A stretch of 64,000 bases of DNA from Flabesymbios commensalis (lineage: Eukaryota; Annelida; Polychaeta; Terebellida; Flabelligeridae): NCBI GenBank assembly GCA_964017125.1, contig OZ024908.1, positions 67,023,440-67,087,439 of the forward strand. Direction: 5' to 3'. Positions within the stretch are counted from its first letter, which is position 1; each line of letters opens with the position of its first letter. Shown in pieces: positions 33,901 through 41,145 of this stretch. Position numbers and translations under genes: made by a program. The notes under the pieces are model-generated. The model had not been told where the DNA came from and ran no database searches. It worked only from the letters and a program-made list of their open reading frames with translations.

Positions 33901-34509
33901 GCCTCTCGTAAACTTCACTGTATTCAGACTCACTACTTCGTTCAATAAAGCTGTATGTACACAGAACTAACATGTTAGACTGTATGGCATTTCCCCAACT
34001 GATAATACTATATTATGTATTCTTAGTCCTTACAATGCATGATTTAAATCAGAACCAGAGAGGTATTTATTCTGCAAAGGATCGATTTGACAGGGAAAAT
34101 CAGAAAAAAATTGTTTAAACTTCTACATTTTTTTCAAAAAAAATCTTTATTTTTCATTTCTTCATGCAATATATTTTTTGGAAAGTTATTTCCAAAACAT
34201 TTGTGTAAAGTAACACTCTGAAAATAGATATCATAAAATCTTCAATATGTTTAGGAACTTTTTAATAAGTTTTGACATCACAAATCTTGAATTCTGTGAA
34301 CAAGATCCATATAATAATATCCATAAATCCATCTAATCTATATGTTTATTTTATTGCAGCTGGAGGGAAAACTATTATTCGCCAAATTTTTGCAGAGGTT
34401 TGATTTTAATTTGGATCAATCTCACAAGTTTGGTGTATTGGAGTCTGCCACTTTACGACCCGAGGGGGTTTTACCATGCACACTGTCTCTGAGAGAATGG
34501 AAGGATTGA
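3765..34509 (+). CDS. CYP46A1-like: Cytochrome P450, CYP46A-like (C-terminal 350 residues, nine exons)
   Basis: This is probably a microsomal heme monooxygenase of the CYP46A group. The vertebrate member hydroxylates cholesterol at C24 in the endoplasmic reticulum. Coding segments are 3765-3903, 25282-25395, 25877-26036, 26894-26953, 27464-27536, 32324-32519, 32802-32893, 33520-33589 and 34360-34509. All have AG/GT borders, and the phases chain without a break. Numbering from the first complete codon, the I-helix motif AGQETT is at 157-162, ExxR (ETLR) at 214-217, PERY in exon seven, and the heme loop [10 protein letters not shown] has its ligand Cys at 294. The chain ends LREWKD and stop. 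From memory it lines up with vertebrate CYP46A1 from about residue 150 to the end. The N-terminal anchor exons are not in the window. The gene looks intact. The substrate is not provable, because invertebrates can have several CYP46A-like paralogues. Confidence 0.94.
3862..4090 (+). repeat. Tandem copies of the exon 3' end (three copies)
   Basis: The unit starts at CTGTTCCATAGAAC. Copies begin at 3868 (real exon end), 3939 and 4021, with periods of about 71 and 82 bp. Each runs through the equivalent of GCCAAGGTCAGTAAGACACATGT, across the exon border into the intron. The two downstream copies are diverged and no longer have the same donor. Confidence 0.85.
4091..5639. other. P450 intron 1, left part; no feature recognised
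   Basis: AT-rich intronic DNA. Short open frames on the minus strand near 4160-4940 have no protein family I recognise and look like chance. Confidence 0.5.
5640..6690. repeat. Degenerate AT-rich repetitive tract
   Basis: Loose repeats of words such as TATAATG, GGCATGATA and TATATGATA recur at irregular intervals for about 1 kb. It may be a very old satellite or simple-sequence expansion. The period cannot be fixed by eye. Confidence 0.35.
7075..7402 (+). repeat. Two-copy tandem duplication
   Basis: Copies at about 7075-7235 and 7244-7402 share TAATGTTGATTGACTGGTAA or a close match, and end GGCCATTTTGAAAATACTCT followed by GTAGCTCTAG. They differ at many positions, so the duplication is not recent. 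Confidence 0.7.
7403..7879. other. Intronic stretch left of the LTR fossils
   Basis: I searched here for a left-hand LTR matching the one at 19610 and did not see one. No other feature is recognised. Confidence 0.4.
8588..9021 (-). repeat. LTR (3' LTR of the younger element)
   Basis: This is a direct repeat of 15585-16028. Read on the minus strand it begins TGTAGGATCC and contains AATAAA upstream of the likely R/U5 part. Open frames on its plus strand are not genes. Confidence 0.88.
15585..16028 (-). repeat. LTR (5' LTR of the younger element)
   Basis: This copy is nearly identical to 8588-9021. On the minus strand it is followed within a few bases by TGGTGACCCCTGACG, a plausible tRNA primer-binding site. 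Its right edge abuts sequence of the older element. Confidence 0.88.
19610..20000 (+). repeat. Probable 3' LTR of the older element
   Basis: It begins TGTGGGATCAGC after AACCCAGGGGATA, which parallels the junction in the younger element (CCGGGGGTAA then TGTAGGATCC). An AATAAAA lies near 19833. The right boundary is uncertain because the sequence runs directly into the LINE fragment. Confidence 0.55.
20010..21665 (-). mobile_element. LINE reverse transcriptase fragment
   Basis: On the minus strand, 21630-21313 encodes [35 protein letters not shown] and [20 protein letters not shown], which are reverse transcriptase blocks of a non-LTR element. Further left come [13 protein letters not shown]-like sequence around 21050-21000, [19 protein letters not shown] at about 20490-20430, and a C-terminal block at about 20250-20110 resembling the KYL..YY..KPSM.KF end of such proteins. 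Several frameshifts and stops separate the blocks, and the 5' half is missing. It is a dead, 5'-truncated copy sitting in P450 intron 1. The clade (CR1, Nimb or RTE-X) is uncertain. Confidence 0.8.
21789..22283. mobile_element. Family H MITE, copy 1
   Basis: This is about 495 bp, starting TGGTCTCACCACCCTAAATG and ending CATTTAGGGTGGTGACCA. The right end has lost two bases relative to copy 2. It is non-coding and nearly identical to 22890-23386. Confidence 0.85.
22284..22889. other. Spacer between the two family H copies
   Basis: AT-rich with short TA runs. No feature is recognised. Confidence 0.5.
22890..23386. mobile_element. Family H MITE, copy 2
   Basis: This is 497 bp with terminal inverted repeats TGGTCTCACCACCCTAAATG and its complement, flanked by TATATA on both sides. 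It has the form of a non-autonomous DNA transposon using a TA-type target. Few differences from copy 1 suggest recent activity. Confidence 0.88.
23700..24010 (+). mobile_element. Dimeric tRNA-derived SINE, copy 1
   Basis: There are two tRNA-like segments. The first ends in a B-box-like GGGTTCGGTTCCCGG near 23752-23766. The second, 23834-23908, starts GCCTCCGTAACCGAGAGGTA, in the manner of a tRNA A-box region, and ends CGAATTTCGAATCCTG. A tail with ATCTCACCATCCTCAGGAAG follows. Related copies lie at 40915, 43795 (reversed) and 38685 (reversed fragment). Confidence 0.7.
24026..24272 (-). mobile_element. Family B hairpin MITE, copy B5 (reversed)
   Basis: A reversed family B element. Its hairpin CACTTGAAGTTGTGTCTCGC is followed by its complement, then GATTGATCTCACGC, and the end ACCGGCGGTTAAAG. 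The ends are somewhat decayed. Confidence 0.7.
24296..24660. other. GC-rich insert of unknown origin
   Basis: This stretch is much richer in G and C than its surroundings. The minus strand holds a 101-codon open frame (24603-24298) rich in Gln, Ser, Thr and Pro with no family I recognise. The plus strand ends with AATAAA near 24646, as a transcript 3' end might. It could be a processed retrocopy, a transposon ORF piece or a chance frame. It starts where the family B copy ends. Confidence 0.35.
24661..25281. other. P450 intron 1, right end; no feature recognised
   Basis: AT-rich intron. A loose repeat of CCATGTTATG-like words occurs at about 25160-25225. The acceptor CGCTCAG ends it. Confidence 0.5.
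25282..25395 (+). CDS. CYP46A1-like: CYP46A-like, visible exon 2
   Basis: A phase-0 exon of 38 codons, with acceptor GCTCAG/GTAG and donor GCA/GTGAGT. It encodes [20 protein letters not shown] and on to KIKNPVNA, the region of AAFGMET...SQAVKLMLEG in vertebrate CYP46A1. Confidence 0.9.
25877..26036 (+). CDS. CYP46A1-like: CYP46A-like, visible exon 3
   Basis: The acceptor is TTTTCTAG/AGG and the donor CAGG/GTAAGC. It encodes [20 protein letters not shown] and continues through [20 protein letters not shown] to MIRAQ. It leaves one base (G) of a split Asp codon. Its 3' end is repeated twice more in the following intron. Confidence 0.92.
25979..26177 (+). repeat. Tandem copies of the exon 3' end (three copies)
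   Basis: Copies begin with ATGGAGCAGGGTATAGG at 25979 (real), 26053 and 26118, with periods of about 74 and 65 bp. Copy 2 keeps GCTCAGGGTGAG, which still looks like an exon end with a GT donor. Copy 3 ends GCGCAGGGTTTT. The duplicated unit spans the exon-intron junction. Confidence 0.9.
26320..26571 (+). mobile_element. Family A hairpin MITE, copy A3
   Basis: TTAACCCTTTAAGCCC at the left, GGCCTGAAAGGGTTAA at the right, and the ACTACAAGTCGAGAATTGCG hairpin in between. It lies inside P450 intron 3. Confidence 0.8.
26670..26718 (+). repeat. Half of a family E hairpin
   Basis: The stretch CAGTATCTGCATTTCGGCTT followed by TGCACGAC matches one arm of the family E hairpin. The other arm is absent. 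Confidence 0.4.
26894..26953 (+). CDS. CYP46A1-like: CYP46A-like, visible exon 4
   Basis: A 60-bp exon with split codons at both sides (Asp in, Gly out). It encodes [20 protein letters not shown] and the G of the I-helix AGQETT motif. The borders are CTGACAG/AT and GCAG/GTGAGT. Confidence 0.92.
27008..27085. repeat. Family E hairpin
   Basis: AAAGCCAAAAAGTAGTATCT and its inverted copy ending GCCTCTTGGTTTTGC, with ACTTACAAGGTAAG at the loop. It lies in P450 intron 4. Confidence 0.6.
27464..27536 (+). CDS. CYP46A1-like: CYP46A-like, visible exon 5
   Basis: It completes Gly and encodes [20 protein letters not shown] and ILK, the oxygen-binding I-helix, then leaves two bases of a split Lys. The borders are TTGCAG/GT and AAAA/GTAAGT. 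Confidence 0.93.
27583..27650. repeat. CACTTG hairpin core
   Basis: CACTTGGAGTTGTGTTTCGC and its inverted partner AAAATTTCAAGTGAC form the hairpin seen inside families B and K, here without recognisable family ends. Confidence 0.5.
28495..29732 (+). repeat. 86-bp tandem array of exon-like units (about 14.4 copies)
   Basis: Thirteen of the units carry, in order, a branch-like TACCTAAC, a pyrimidine tract ending TCTTCCAG or similar, 41 bases starting AGACTTGTAGCTGC, and CATCAAG/GTAAGAGAC. This reads as acceptor, short exon, donor. The first and last units are diverged. The 41-base core has length 2 modulo 3 and contains TAG in one frame. The conserved P450 protein does not need it, since the flanking exons join in phase without it. 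It lies in P450 intron 5. Confidence 0.9.
30086..30452. mobile_element. Family G long palindromic MITE, copy 1
   Basis: The ends are TTAAAGGGACTGGCCCAGGC and its complement. The arms are about 160 bp each and include GCGCATTCACCAGTTAGGCT, with a short centre near 30260-30290. Almost the whole element could fold as one hairpin. Diverged relatives are at 45669 and 61255. Confidence 0.85.
30453..31865. other. Interior of the inverted-repeat segment; no feature recognised
   Basis: No exon or protein family is seen. Purine-rich and G-rich runs occur near 31325-31360 and 31460-31475. Confidence 0.45.
32324..32519 (+). CDS. CYP46A1-like: CYP46A-like, visible exon 6
   Basis: It completes Lys and encodes [20 protein letters not shown], then [20 protein letters not shown], to KDTIFL. 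It holds the K-helix ExxR (Glu214, Arg217). The borders are GTTACAG/G and TTG/GTAAGT. Confidence 0.94.
32802..32893 (+). CDS. CYP46A1-like: CYP46A-like, visible exon 7
   Basis: It encodes [20 protein letters not shown] and [10 protein letters not shown], the meander region with the PERF-type motif. The acceptor CTTACAG is strong. The donor AAG/GTTCTA is weak, but phase 2 joins correctly to the next exon to make Arg. Confidence 0.9.
32940..33170. repeat. Family F hairpin repeats, leftmost copies
   Basis: A palindrome around GTTGAATCAACGTCGGCCAT (32970-33020) is followed by TTAATGTTGGGCCAGCGTCG with its inverted partner (33103-33165). They sit in P450 intron 7. Confidence 0.65.
33520..33589 (+). 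CDS. CYP46A1-like: CYP46A-like, visible exon 8 (heme-binding loop)
   Basis: It completes Arg and encodes [20 protein letters not shown] and FAL. The heme-ligand Cys codon is TGT at 33566-33568. The borders are TTTGTAG/G and CTG/GTTAGT. Confidence 0.95.
33608..33884 (+). mobile_element. Family C MITE, copy C3
   Basis: TTAACCCTTACAGCCCGG at the left and GCGGTGTAAGGGTAA at the right, with longer inverted ends holding TATAAACCATGGAGACCAAA and its complement. This is the clearest full-length member. It lies in P450 intron 8. Confidence 0.8.
33885..34359. other. P450 intron 8 remainder; no feature recognised
   Basis: AT-rich intron ending in the acceptor TTATTGCAG. Confidence 0.5.
34360..34509 (+). 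CDS. CYP46A1-like: CYP46A-like, last exon
   Basis: It encodes [20 protein letters not shown], then [20 protein letters not shown] and TLSLREWKD, stop TGA at 34507-34509. This is the usual beta-rich C-terminus of the family, and its length matches the vertebrate end. Confidence 0.94.
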   Translation: MEGKLLFAKFLQRFDFNLDQSHKFGVLESATLRPEGVLPCTLSLREWKD

Positions 34510-34537
34510 TTGACTGGATATTAGGCGCACTACTGAC

Positions 34538-34598
34538 GTGCAAAGCCAAAAGGCAGTATCTGCTCACTTTGCAAGTGAGCAGACAGATAAATCCGGTG
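34538..34598. repeat. Family E hairpin in the P450 3' UTR
   Basis: GTGCAAAGCCAAAAGGCAGT, CTGCTCACTT, a 3-base loop and AAGTGAGCAG. It starts about 30 bases after the P450 stop codon, so it would be part of the mRNA. Confidence 0.6.
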
Positions 34599-34781
34599 TA
34601 TATATTTAGGCACATTAGATGAACCGGCCTTCCTCAATCATGTGAATTTAGCACACTTACGGTGACATTGAGTCGCTCCGTTTGCACATATAACACATCT
34701 TCCTGGCAGCAAGTCTTGACACAGTGTTTGTATTATTATTATTTTTCTATTGTTTGCTCACAGACTGTAATGTCTAATGCT

Positions 34782-34787
34782 AATAAA
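34782..34787 (+). terminator. Candidate polyadenylation signal of the P450 gene
   Basis: AATAAA lies about 275 bases after the stop codon and is the first canonical hexamer there. A second lies near 34886. Confidence 0.45.
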
Positions 34788-34965
34788 CTATTATTATTGT
34801 TAAACCCTAATTTAAAGAACCTCAACCGTCAAAGTGCGAATCGCATCTGGAGCCTTTTTTATCATTTCTCTTTTTATCCCTCAAAAAATAAAATATGTAA
34901 GATAAATGAGCATTCAATTTGTAACATTAAATTTGATATATTTTTGAAATAGTACATACGTATTC

Positions 34966-35030
34966 ATTTTTTCCCACTTAAAGTTGTGGGTCGCGGTAGC
35001 GGGACACAACTTTCAGTGGGTGAACAATAA
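34966..35030. repeat. CACTTG-type hairpin core
   Basis: CCCACTTAAAGTTGTGGGTC with GCGGTAGCG at the loop and the complementary arm ACACAACTTTCAGTGGG. No family ends are recognised. Confidence 0.55.
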
Positions 35031-35055
35031 AGATAAATACGTAGAGCTCCGAGGG

Positions 35056-35298
35056 TTAACCCTTTGCCTACCCGGACATTTCATCAATTTCATTCAATGG
35101 GAGCTGTGAACTCACATCGCGGTTTTCAATCCACAGTGAAAGAACATTTAAAAATGCAATTAAACGAAGTCTAATATTATATCAAAATTATTATCCCAAT
35201 GTCAAGATTTTATCGGGTAGTGACATAGTTTATTGAACTATTTTTAATAAAAACAGTTAAATCATACATATAAGAGTCATCAGGAGCTAAATGGTTAA
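35056..35298 (+). mobile_element. Family D MITE
   Basis: A 243-bp element bordered by TTAA. The left end is TTAACCCTTTGCCTACCC and the right end GCTAAATGGTTAA. The termini are very like known piggyBac-type MITEs (TTAA plus CCCTTTG). It is a single copy here, without a strong internal hairpin. Confidence 0.65.
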
Positions 35299-36442
35299 CC
35301 CACACGAGAAAATATGTCATTTTTTAAATACTTAATTTAGCTACCTCACAATGTTTCACTTTGTTGCTGTAGCCTTGTTTTATTATTCGACTTTTTCAAG
35401 TGTCTGTTTAATTTTTAATTTCAGCCATTCAAATATACAATATGCCTAAAATATGCTTTGTGTATACATGTACATATATTTCTATGACAAATAAATCTGT
35501 AATACAATATCTGTCTGTCTGTCTGCCTGTCTCTCTGTTTCCTAAATTAGGTTCATTTTACCATGGATATTGGCTTGTACGTGAGATTATTAAGTATTCT
35601 TATTTTAAGCTGGTATATTTTTCAGCAAATATAGCTGTGGGTAGCTGTACTGAGACACAGATATCAACTGCATGAAATAGAGATTGTTTATTTTGAGGTA
35701 GTAGATTATTAGTACGATCATCTTAAAATTGTGTTCTATGTGAGAATGGAAAAAAATGATACAAAAGGTTTCTCGACGGATTTAGAGCATAAATAGGCTG
35801 TCTGATCACACAGTAAAATGCTAACAGAATACACCAATGGAATCTATCCGAAATTCAAGATGGCCGCCAAGGGTCCTTACACTTCATATGAAAAAGTAAC
35901 TTATTGATTTTTTTTGCCTAGAATTAAATGTAATACCAAATTTTTAATTGTTTTTGGACTTGATTTAGTGATTTTAGAATAAAATCTGGCCTTTAAACCG
36001 GGATGGCTGCCAAAAAGAAAATATTTTTGACTTTCCATTCATTGGCGATCATACATGAAACTTGCTGTCGCTGACACTTTGTGCATAGTCATCTCATTAA
36101 TGGACTGCACTGTTTTTATCGTATTACAATGTCAATTAAATTACCATTATGTGGTGCCGAAAAGTGACGTAAAGCAATCATTTACTATTGCTATTACTTT
36201 TTGTATATGTGACCCGATCTGAAAATATGAGTCTAAAGTGACAGTTTGAAAAAACGATGCTTGGGGGCCCTTAAAAGCCAAAATGGCATTTATTTTGCCT
36301 ATTTCTAATTTTTACATCAGTTTTCGAATCCCAAAATGGTATGGCATAGAATAAATGTACATGCTGACTTTATTATGTCCCTATGCTGGGGAGACATGTT
36401 GTTTTTGCTTTTGTCGGCGTCGGCGTTGGCGTGCACATATTT
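35299..36442. other. Intergenic, no feature recognised
   Basis: AT-rich. A short TGTC microsatellite near 35513-35535. Short frames look like chance. Confidence 0.45.
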
Positions 36443-36686
36443 ACTTCCCAATATGTTAGGAACTATTTGTCTGATTGTCTTGAAATTTTGCACACAACAC
36501 CTCCAGGAGGTCTAGATGTGTATTTTGGGGTAACTGTAGGCCTACTTTGGCCTACTATTGGTTCAGTATTATGGCCTAATTTTTCACATTTTGACTTCCC
36601 AATATGTCAGGAACTACTTGTCTGATTGTTTTTAATTATTGCACACAACACCCCCAGGAGGTCTAGATGTGCATTTTGGGGTGACT
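36443..36686 (+). repeat. Two-copy repeat
   Basis: ACTTCCCAATATGTTAGGAA through CAGGAGGTCTAGATGTG (36443-36535) recurs at 36594-36686 with about ten differences. Part of a moderately old dispersed repeat. Confidence 0.75.
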
Positions 36687-36997
36687 TTGTACTTTATGGG
36701 CTGTAGCGGCATTAAAGCCAATACACGTGCTGCCACCGGGAAATTCAATCAATGTTGTTTCAATACTGGGCCTGCATCTCCACAGCTGGGACAACATTGA
36801 AATGACGTTACAGGGACGCATTGACTAGCAAACGCCGCACGCATATAGGATAGGCCTATACTCACACAAAATCTATTATGCCCCATTCATTAATATAGGG
36901 ATTATATAACCAAAAACACAAGAATGACCTACACGATTAGGCCCTATTCCATGTATAGATTAAACATATAACTTACCTATTTACAGCTTTTCGGGGT

Positions 36998-37090
36998 CGA
37001 GGGGGTAATTCAGATTGGTTGTGGGTCAGGGGGTTGTAGGTCAAGGGGCTGTGGGTCGAGGGTTGGGGGTCGATGGGGTCAAGAGGGTTA
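36998..37090 (+). repeat. G-rich minisatellite
   Basis: Irregular units of GGTCGAGGGG, GGGTCAGGGG and GGTCAAGGGG types. The rest of 36687-37451 shows nothing else. Confidence 0.55.
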
Positions 37091-37451
37091 TGGAGATAAC
37101 TTGTTTTATTATCACATTGCTTTCAGTGCAAAACCTTTAAGTAAGCAGAATTAAATGAACGTGTCTTAGAGATTTTGTAGAACTTGACTCGAACCAAACA
37201 CACTTAGACTGTAACTCAACTAACTGGCAGCAGGCCTATCAACGACAATGGATCACTGTCTATGTAACTTGTGAGTATTACTACTACTGGACTACTTTCG
37301 TGCGAGGGGACCAATGAATGATATTTGTTCCTATTTCCATGGTACCATTCGCTAACAAGTAGGAAATATGCATGCTGCAGTTTAAAAACCTGATCACAAC
37401 CTCTGGCATACTGTTGAAGTTTACAAAAAAAAAAGAACTAGGCCTATATAT

Positions 37452-37817
37452 ATACATTTATTATTAAACAAATGGGGTCGAATTGAATATTTATATTTTA
37501 TTTAGATAATTTTAATCCAATTGTGTGCTATTTTCAAAAAGTGTAAACTTTACATTTCTCTGAGTTTGCGGAACTGTATTTTTGAAGCTAGACACGCTAC
37601 AGAGATATACCATTTTAAAGATAATTCTTTGAAAATACATTTATTATTAAACAAATGGGGTCGAATTGAATATTTATATTTTATTTAGTTAATTTTAATC
37701 CAATTGTGTGCTATTTTCAAAAAGTGAAAACTTTACATTTCTCTGAGTTTGCGGAACTGTATTTTTGAAGCTAGCCACGCTACAGAGATATACCATTTTA
37801 AAGATAATTCTTTGAAA
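37452..37817 (+). repeat. 183-bp tandem duplication
   Basis: Copies at 37452-37634 and 37635-37817 start ATACATTTATTATTAAACAA and differ at only a few positions, so the duplication is recent. Confidence 0.9.
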
Positions 37818-38281
37818 ATTCAGGATATGTTATTCAACAGTGTTCAATATTTAAATCTGCGAATTACGTCTCATTTTGCCAGATCGCGTCACATATGACA
37901 TTGTATTGGTGTCTCTTTATTTCACTCATATGGACACGGAGAGATCCGTTTTCAAGTTAATAGTCATACAAGTGCAGCAGGATCAACCAGGTCTTGAGCT
38001 TAATCCTAACATGATCTACATTGATCCACATTGGAATATCTTATTGCCAGGTAACCATTATAACACCTCTACGGTTGTAACGTTTGATCAACAACGCTGG
38101 TGGCCAGCGCAGGCCTACATCATCTTAGAGTCAGAGTCATCCACGCACCACATTCACCAGATCGTAAATATTATTACTTGGTGGTTTCCATGCAGCAGCC
38201 AGTTTCCTTGGAACCATTAGGATCTCCAATGGACGGAGCAGGCCTAAAAAATCTATCACGACTGCATATGAAGGAAGTGTG
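37818..38281. other. Intergenic, no convincing gene
   Basis: A 114-codon plus frame at 37876-38220 has no recognised domain, no splice context and no coding signature I trust. Confidence 0.45.
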
Positions 38282-38684
38282 GATAGCATGCTGAATGTGG
38301 GCCAGCGTCACATACGGCCGGCCAACATTAACCCAGGCCCAATGTCGCAGCATTGCTGTATATGTTATTTGACGGTCTATTCATTGACAGAAAGGCATAG
38401 TCGCCAGTCACAAAGGGTCTTTGTTATTTGGACGCCCCATATAGGGGAGAGTTATGCTGAGCTCGTCGGCTTGACCCTCTGATCACCAGGGGGTTATAAT
38501 TAAAATACAATAAAATATCCAATAATATTTCAGTGACGGACCAGCGTCGCGAAAAGTGGCCCAGCATTGAACCAACTTGGGTGTGTGATATAAACGATTA
38601 AAAAATTAAAATAACAGTTGTAATTACAGAGGGAATGACTTAATGCAGTTTTAGGCCAAATTTGTGCAGATAGGCTAAACTGGG

Positions 38685-38735
38685 CCAAGAGAACTTCCTG
38701 AGGCTGGTGAGATGAATGATATGACAGTGGAGGAG
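38685..38735 (-). mobile_element. SINE fragment (reversed)
   Basis: GAGAACTTCCTGAGGCTGGT and GAGATGAATGATATGACAGT match the complement of the tail region of the SINE at 23700-24010. Confidence 0.55.
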
Positions 38736-38764
38736 AGAGAGGAGGAAGAGATAATGGTTAGTCG

Positions 38765-39028
38765 AAGTAGCAAATGGTCGCTAACGATCGCAAAAAGTCG
38801 CAAACCGTCGCAAACGATCACAAATGGTCGCAAACGATCGCAAATGGTCGCAGACAATCGCAAACGATCGCAAATGGTCGCAAACAATCGCAAACGGTCG
38901 CAAGCAATCGCAAATGGCTGCAAATCGTCGCAAACGACCGCAAGTGGTCGCAAATGATCGCAAGTGGTTGCAAGCCGTCACAAACGATCGCAAATGGTCG
39001 CAAACGATTGCAAATGGTCACAAACATA
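38765..39028 (+). repeat. 9-bp minisatellite TCGCAAANN
   Basis: About 29 units of TCGCAAATGG, TCGCAAACGA and similar variants. Because the period is a multiple of three, all frames stay open on both strands. The resulting 70-110 residue frames are not taken as genes. Confidence 0.9.
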
Positions 39029-39420
39029 TTGCTTTTTTTCTCACAGCTCATGTGTTCGTCTGTGAGTTCTCTCTGTCTATCCTGCAGGCGGTAAAACACG
39101 AGACGTTGACCTAATGTCGGGCTATTGTTGGCCCACCGTCTACGACGCTGAGCCAACATTAGCCTAGTATTGGGTTACCGTGTCGTGTTTGACGCCACGC
39201 TGAATGTGGGCCAGCGTCACAGACAGCGGGCCAACATTAGCCCAGCTTTGGTTCAACGCATCGTGACAGTTACGCCAGCATGCATGCACCCGCAGCATGA
39301 AAGTACTGATTAGGACTGAATGTCTACTGGCCAGCACCGGCGATGCTGGCCCAACATTTAACAGACATTGGGTCAATGTCGGCTTGTAATCGTCGCCAGA
39401 CCAGCTGCTATTCCCAGAAA

Positions 39421-39512
39421 ACACAAAACATTTGTATAACATTTGTACAACGCAGGCCCAACGTCTTCGACGTTGGCCCAACATTGTTCAAATGTTATAC
39501 AAATGTTTTGTG
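39421..39512. repeat. Family F hairpin with a distinct outer arm
   Basis: A 92-base near-perfect palindrome: ACAAAACATTTGTATAACAT outside, GGCCCAACGTC / GACGTTGGCCC at the centre. The same outer arm recurs at 44058-44138, while most other copies have AGCAAACACGAG arms. Confidence 0.8.
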
Positions 39513-39514
39513 CT

Positions 39515-39619
39515 CAGCAAACACGAGGCGTTGAACCAGTGCTGGTTTGATGCTGAGCCAGCGTCGCAGACGGTGGGCGAGAATTGGACCAGCATTTGGT
39601 CGACGTCGTGTTTGCTGGG
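39515..39619. repeat. Family F hairpin, near-complete copy
   Basis: CAGCAAACACGAGGCGTTGA at the left, CGACGTCGTGTTTGCTGGG at the right, with GAGCCAGCGTCGCAGACGGT in the centre. About 105 bp. Confidence 0.75.
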
Positions 39620-39960
39620 TGTGTAGACAAGCACCAAAACAGAATAATAAATACGCTTAATACATAGTCTCTACTGTCCACAGGAGCCATTTAATAACAT
39701 TAATTACAAAAGCCATTGAAACTACATCTATTAGCTATCAACCCTTATGGTTATGCTGCTGGAGGGGAGACAGCTTCAGTATTTTGTCCTCAAAAAACCT
39801 AGACCCTTCTAGTTTCATTTTTCTTACTTTTGTCGTGATATTGTCATCATTGTGCCGAAAGCAAAAACACAGAGTGCCCAGTAGACACATTGACTTGTCC
39901 CTCTGTTGAATTAACGCCGTATCACTGTCTGCGACGCTGGCCCAGCATTAAAACAACATA

Positions 39961-40234
39961 TGCCTAAATATTAATAATTGGTTTATTTTTTTTAATAAAC
40001 GTGTATTATCTTGCAACTGTAATAGCAAGGACGTTCTATACAAAAGTCCTTGGTAAACAACTTTGCATTGTTTAAAAAATGTTGTTATATAATTCGCCAG
40101 GTAGCGCTATAGCTAAGTAGGTATGTTCGCACCTCCATTCACCAGATGGCGCATAATACTCATGGCGCATGTTCCCAACTAAAATCTACTGGATGTCCAT
40201 CCTCCACATAGATATGGCGCTCATAATGGTGGAT
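39961..40234. other. Intergenic, no feature recognised
   Basis: Short repeated words GATGGCGCATAATA and ATATGGCGCTCATAATGG only. Confidence 0.4.
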
Positions 40235-40500
40235 GTCACTATCTGTTTTATTAGCAGGGTAAATCACTGTTATTGGAACGATATATGTGTTTAGCTATAA
40301 TTATTTTACAAATCGTCTCCTTGGATATGAAAGGGTGTATCTGCCACTTTACAAAGTGGCAGATACACCCTTTCATATCCAAGGGGACGAAATTTTTGGC
40401 TTCAAATTGAACACATATGAGTAATTTTCACCCACTTGAAGTTGTGGGTCGCGCTAACGCGCACAATTTCAAGTGGGTGAAAATTTAAATTCGTCAACTT
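40235..40500 (+). mobile_element. Family K MITE carrying an inserted hairpin
   Basis: The family K left part (GGGTAAATCACTGTTATTGG) and its CACTTGAAGTTGTGGGTCGC hairpin (40430-40490) are separated by a second hairpin at 40314-40389 that other K copies lack. Confidence 0.6.
40314..40389. repeat. Near-perfect 37-bp-arm hairpin
   Basis: Arms 40314-40350 and 40353-40389 pair with one visible mismatch around a 2-base loop. The core is CTGCCACTTTACAAAGTGGC. A related short core occurs at 61745-61772. Confidence 0.85.
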
Positions 40501-40914
40501 GACGCTTTGAAATTTTAATTGCATACATGTACACATCATAGAACAGAGCAGAAAAGTATTTATTTGCCAAATAAAAAAAAAAAAAGAACAAATGAATAGG
40601 CAGAAAACAACATGGTATAGGCCGGGAGACCCTTATCATAACTGTCAAAGTCGCTATAATGGTGGCCACCCTCAAATTTATAAGATACTTTTGAATTCAA
40701 GTGGCAAACGTGCATTTGCATAGCGATCGCTACACTGAATAATATCAGGGCGCGTCAACTAGCCTACATCTTGGATAGACTACAGACGCTGGTGACACCA
40801 TGATCCCTGTGAAAGCGATATCACAAGAGTTTAAAACTAAAACCTGAGTCCCCGGCTATTAAACTCATATTTGTTTTCAACATGTGTGTGAAGTCAGGAA
40901 TACTGTACCTACAG

Positions 40915-41145
40915 ATCAGGGTGAGGGCTCTAGGGTAGTGTTAGCACCGCTGCCTTTGGGGTTCTTTTCCGTTTTCCGGCGGTTTGAAAGAAACAAAATG
41001 TTTCTTCCCTATCCACTCGTAAAACTCAGTAATGTCAGCCTCCGTGACCGAGAGGTAGCGTGCTCGGCATCAGATCGCCAGAGCTCAGATTTCGAATCCT
41101 GTGTCTGGAGAGCCTATAGCCCGATTCATTTCATTTTTTTCCTAC
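40915..41145 (+). mobile_element. tRNA-derived SINE, copy 2
   Basis: It matches 23700-24010 through GGCGGTTTGAAAGAAACAAA, GCCTCCGTGACCGAGAGGTA and TTTCGAATCCTGTGTCTGGA. The first tRNA-like unit is worn. Confidence 0.7.

Noticed and set aside
37876-38220. 114-codon plus frame
   Set aside because: No recognisable domain or splice pattern. It is within what chance allows in this much sequence.
38675-39159. Overlapping frames across the 9-bp repeat
   Set aside because: The repeat period is a multiple of three, so all frames stay open by construction.
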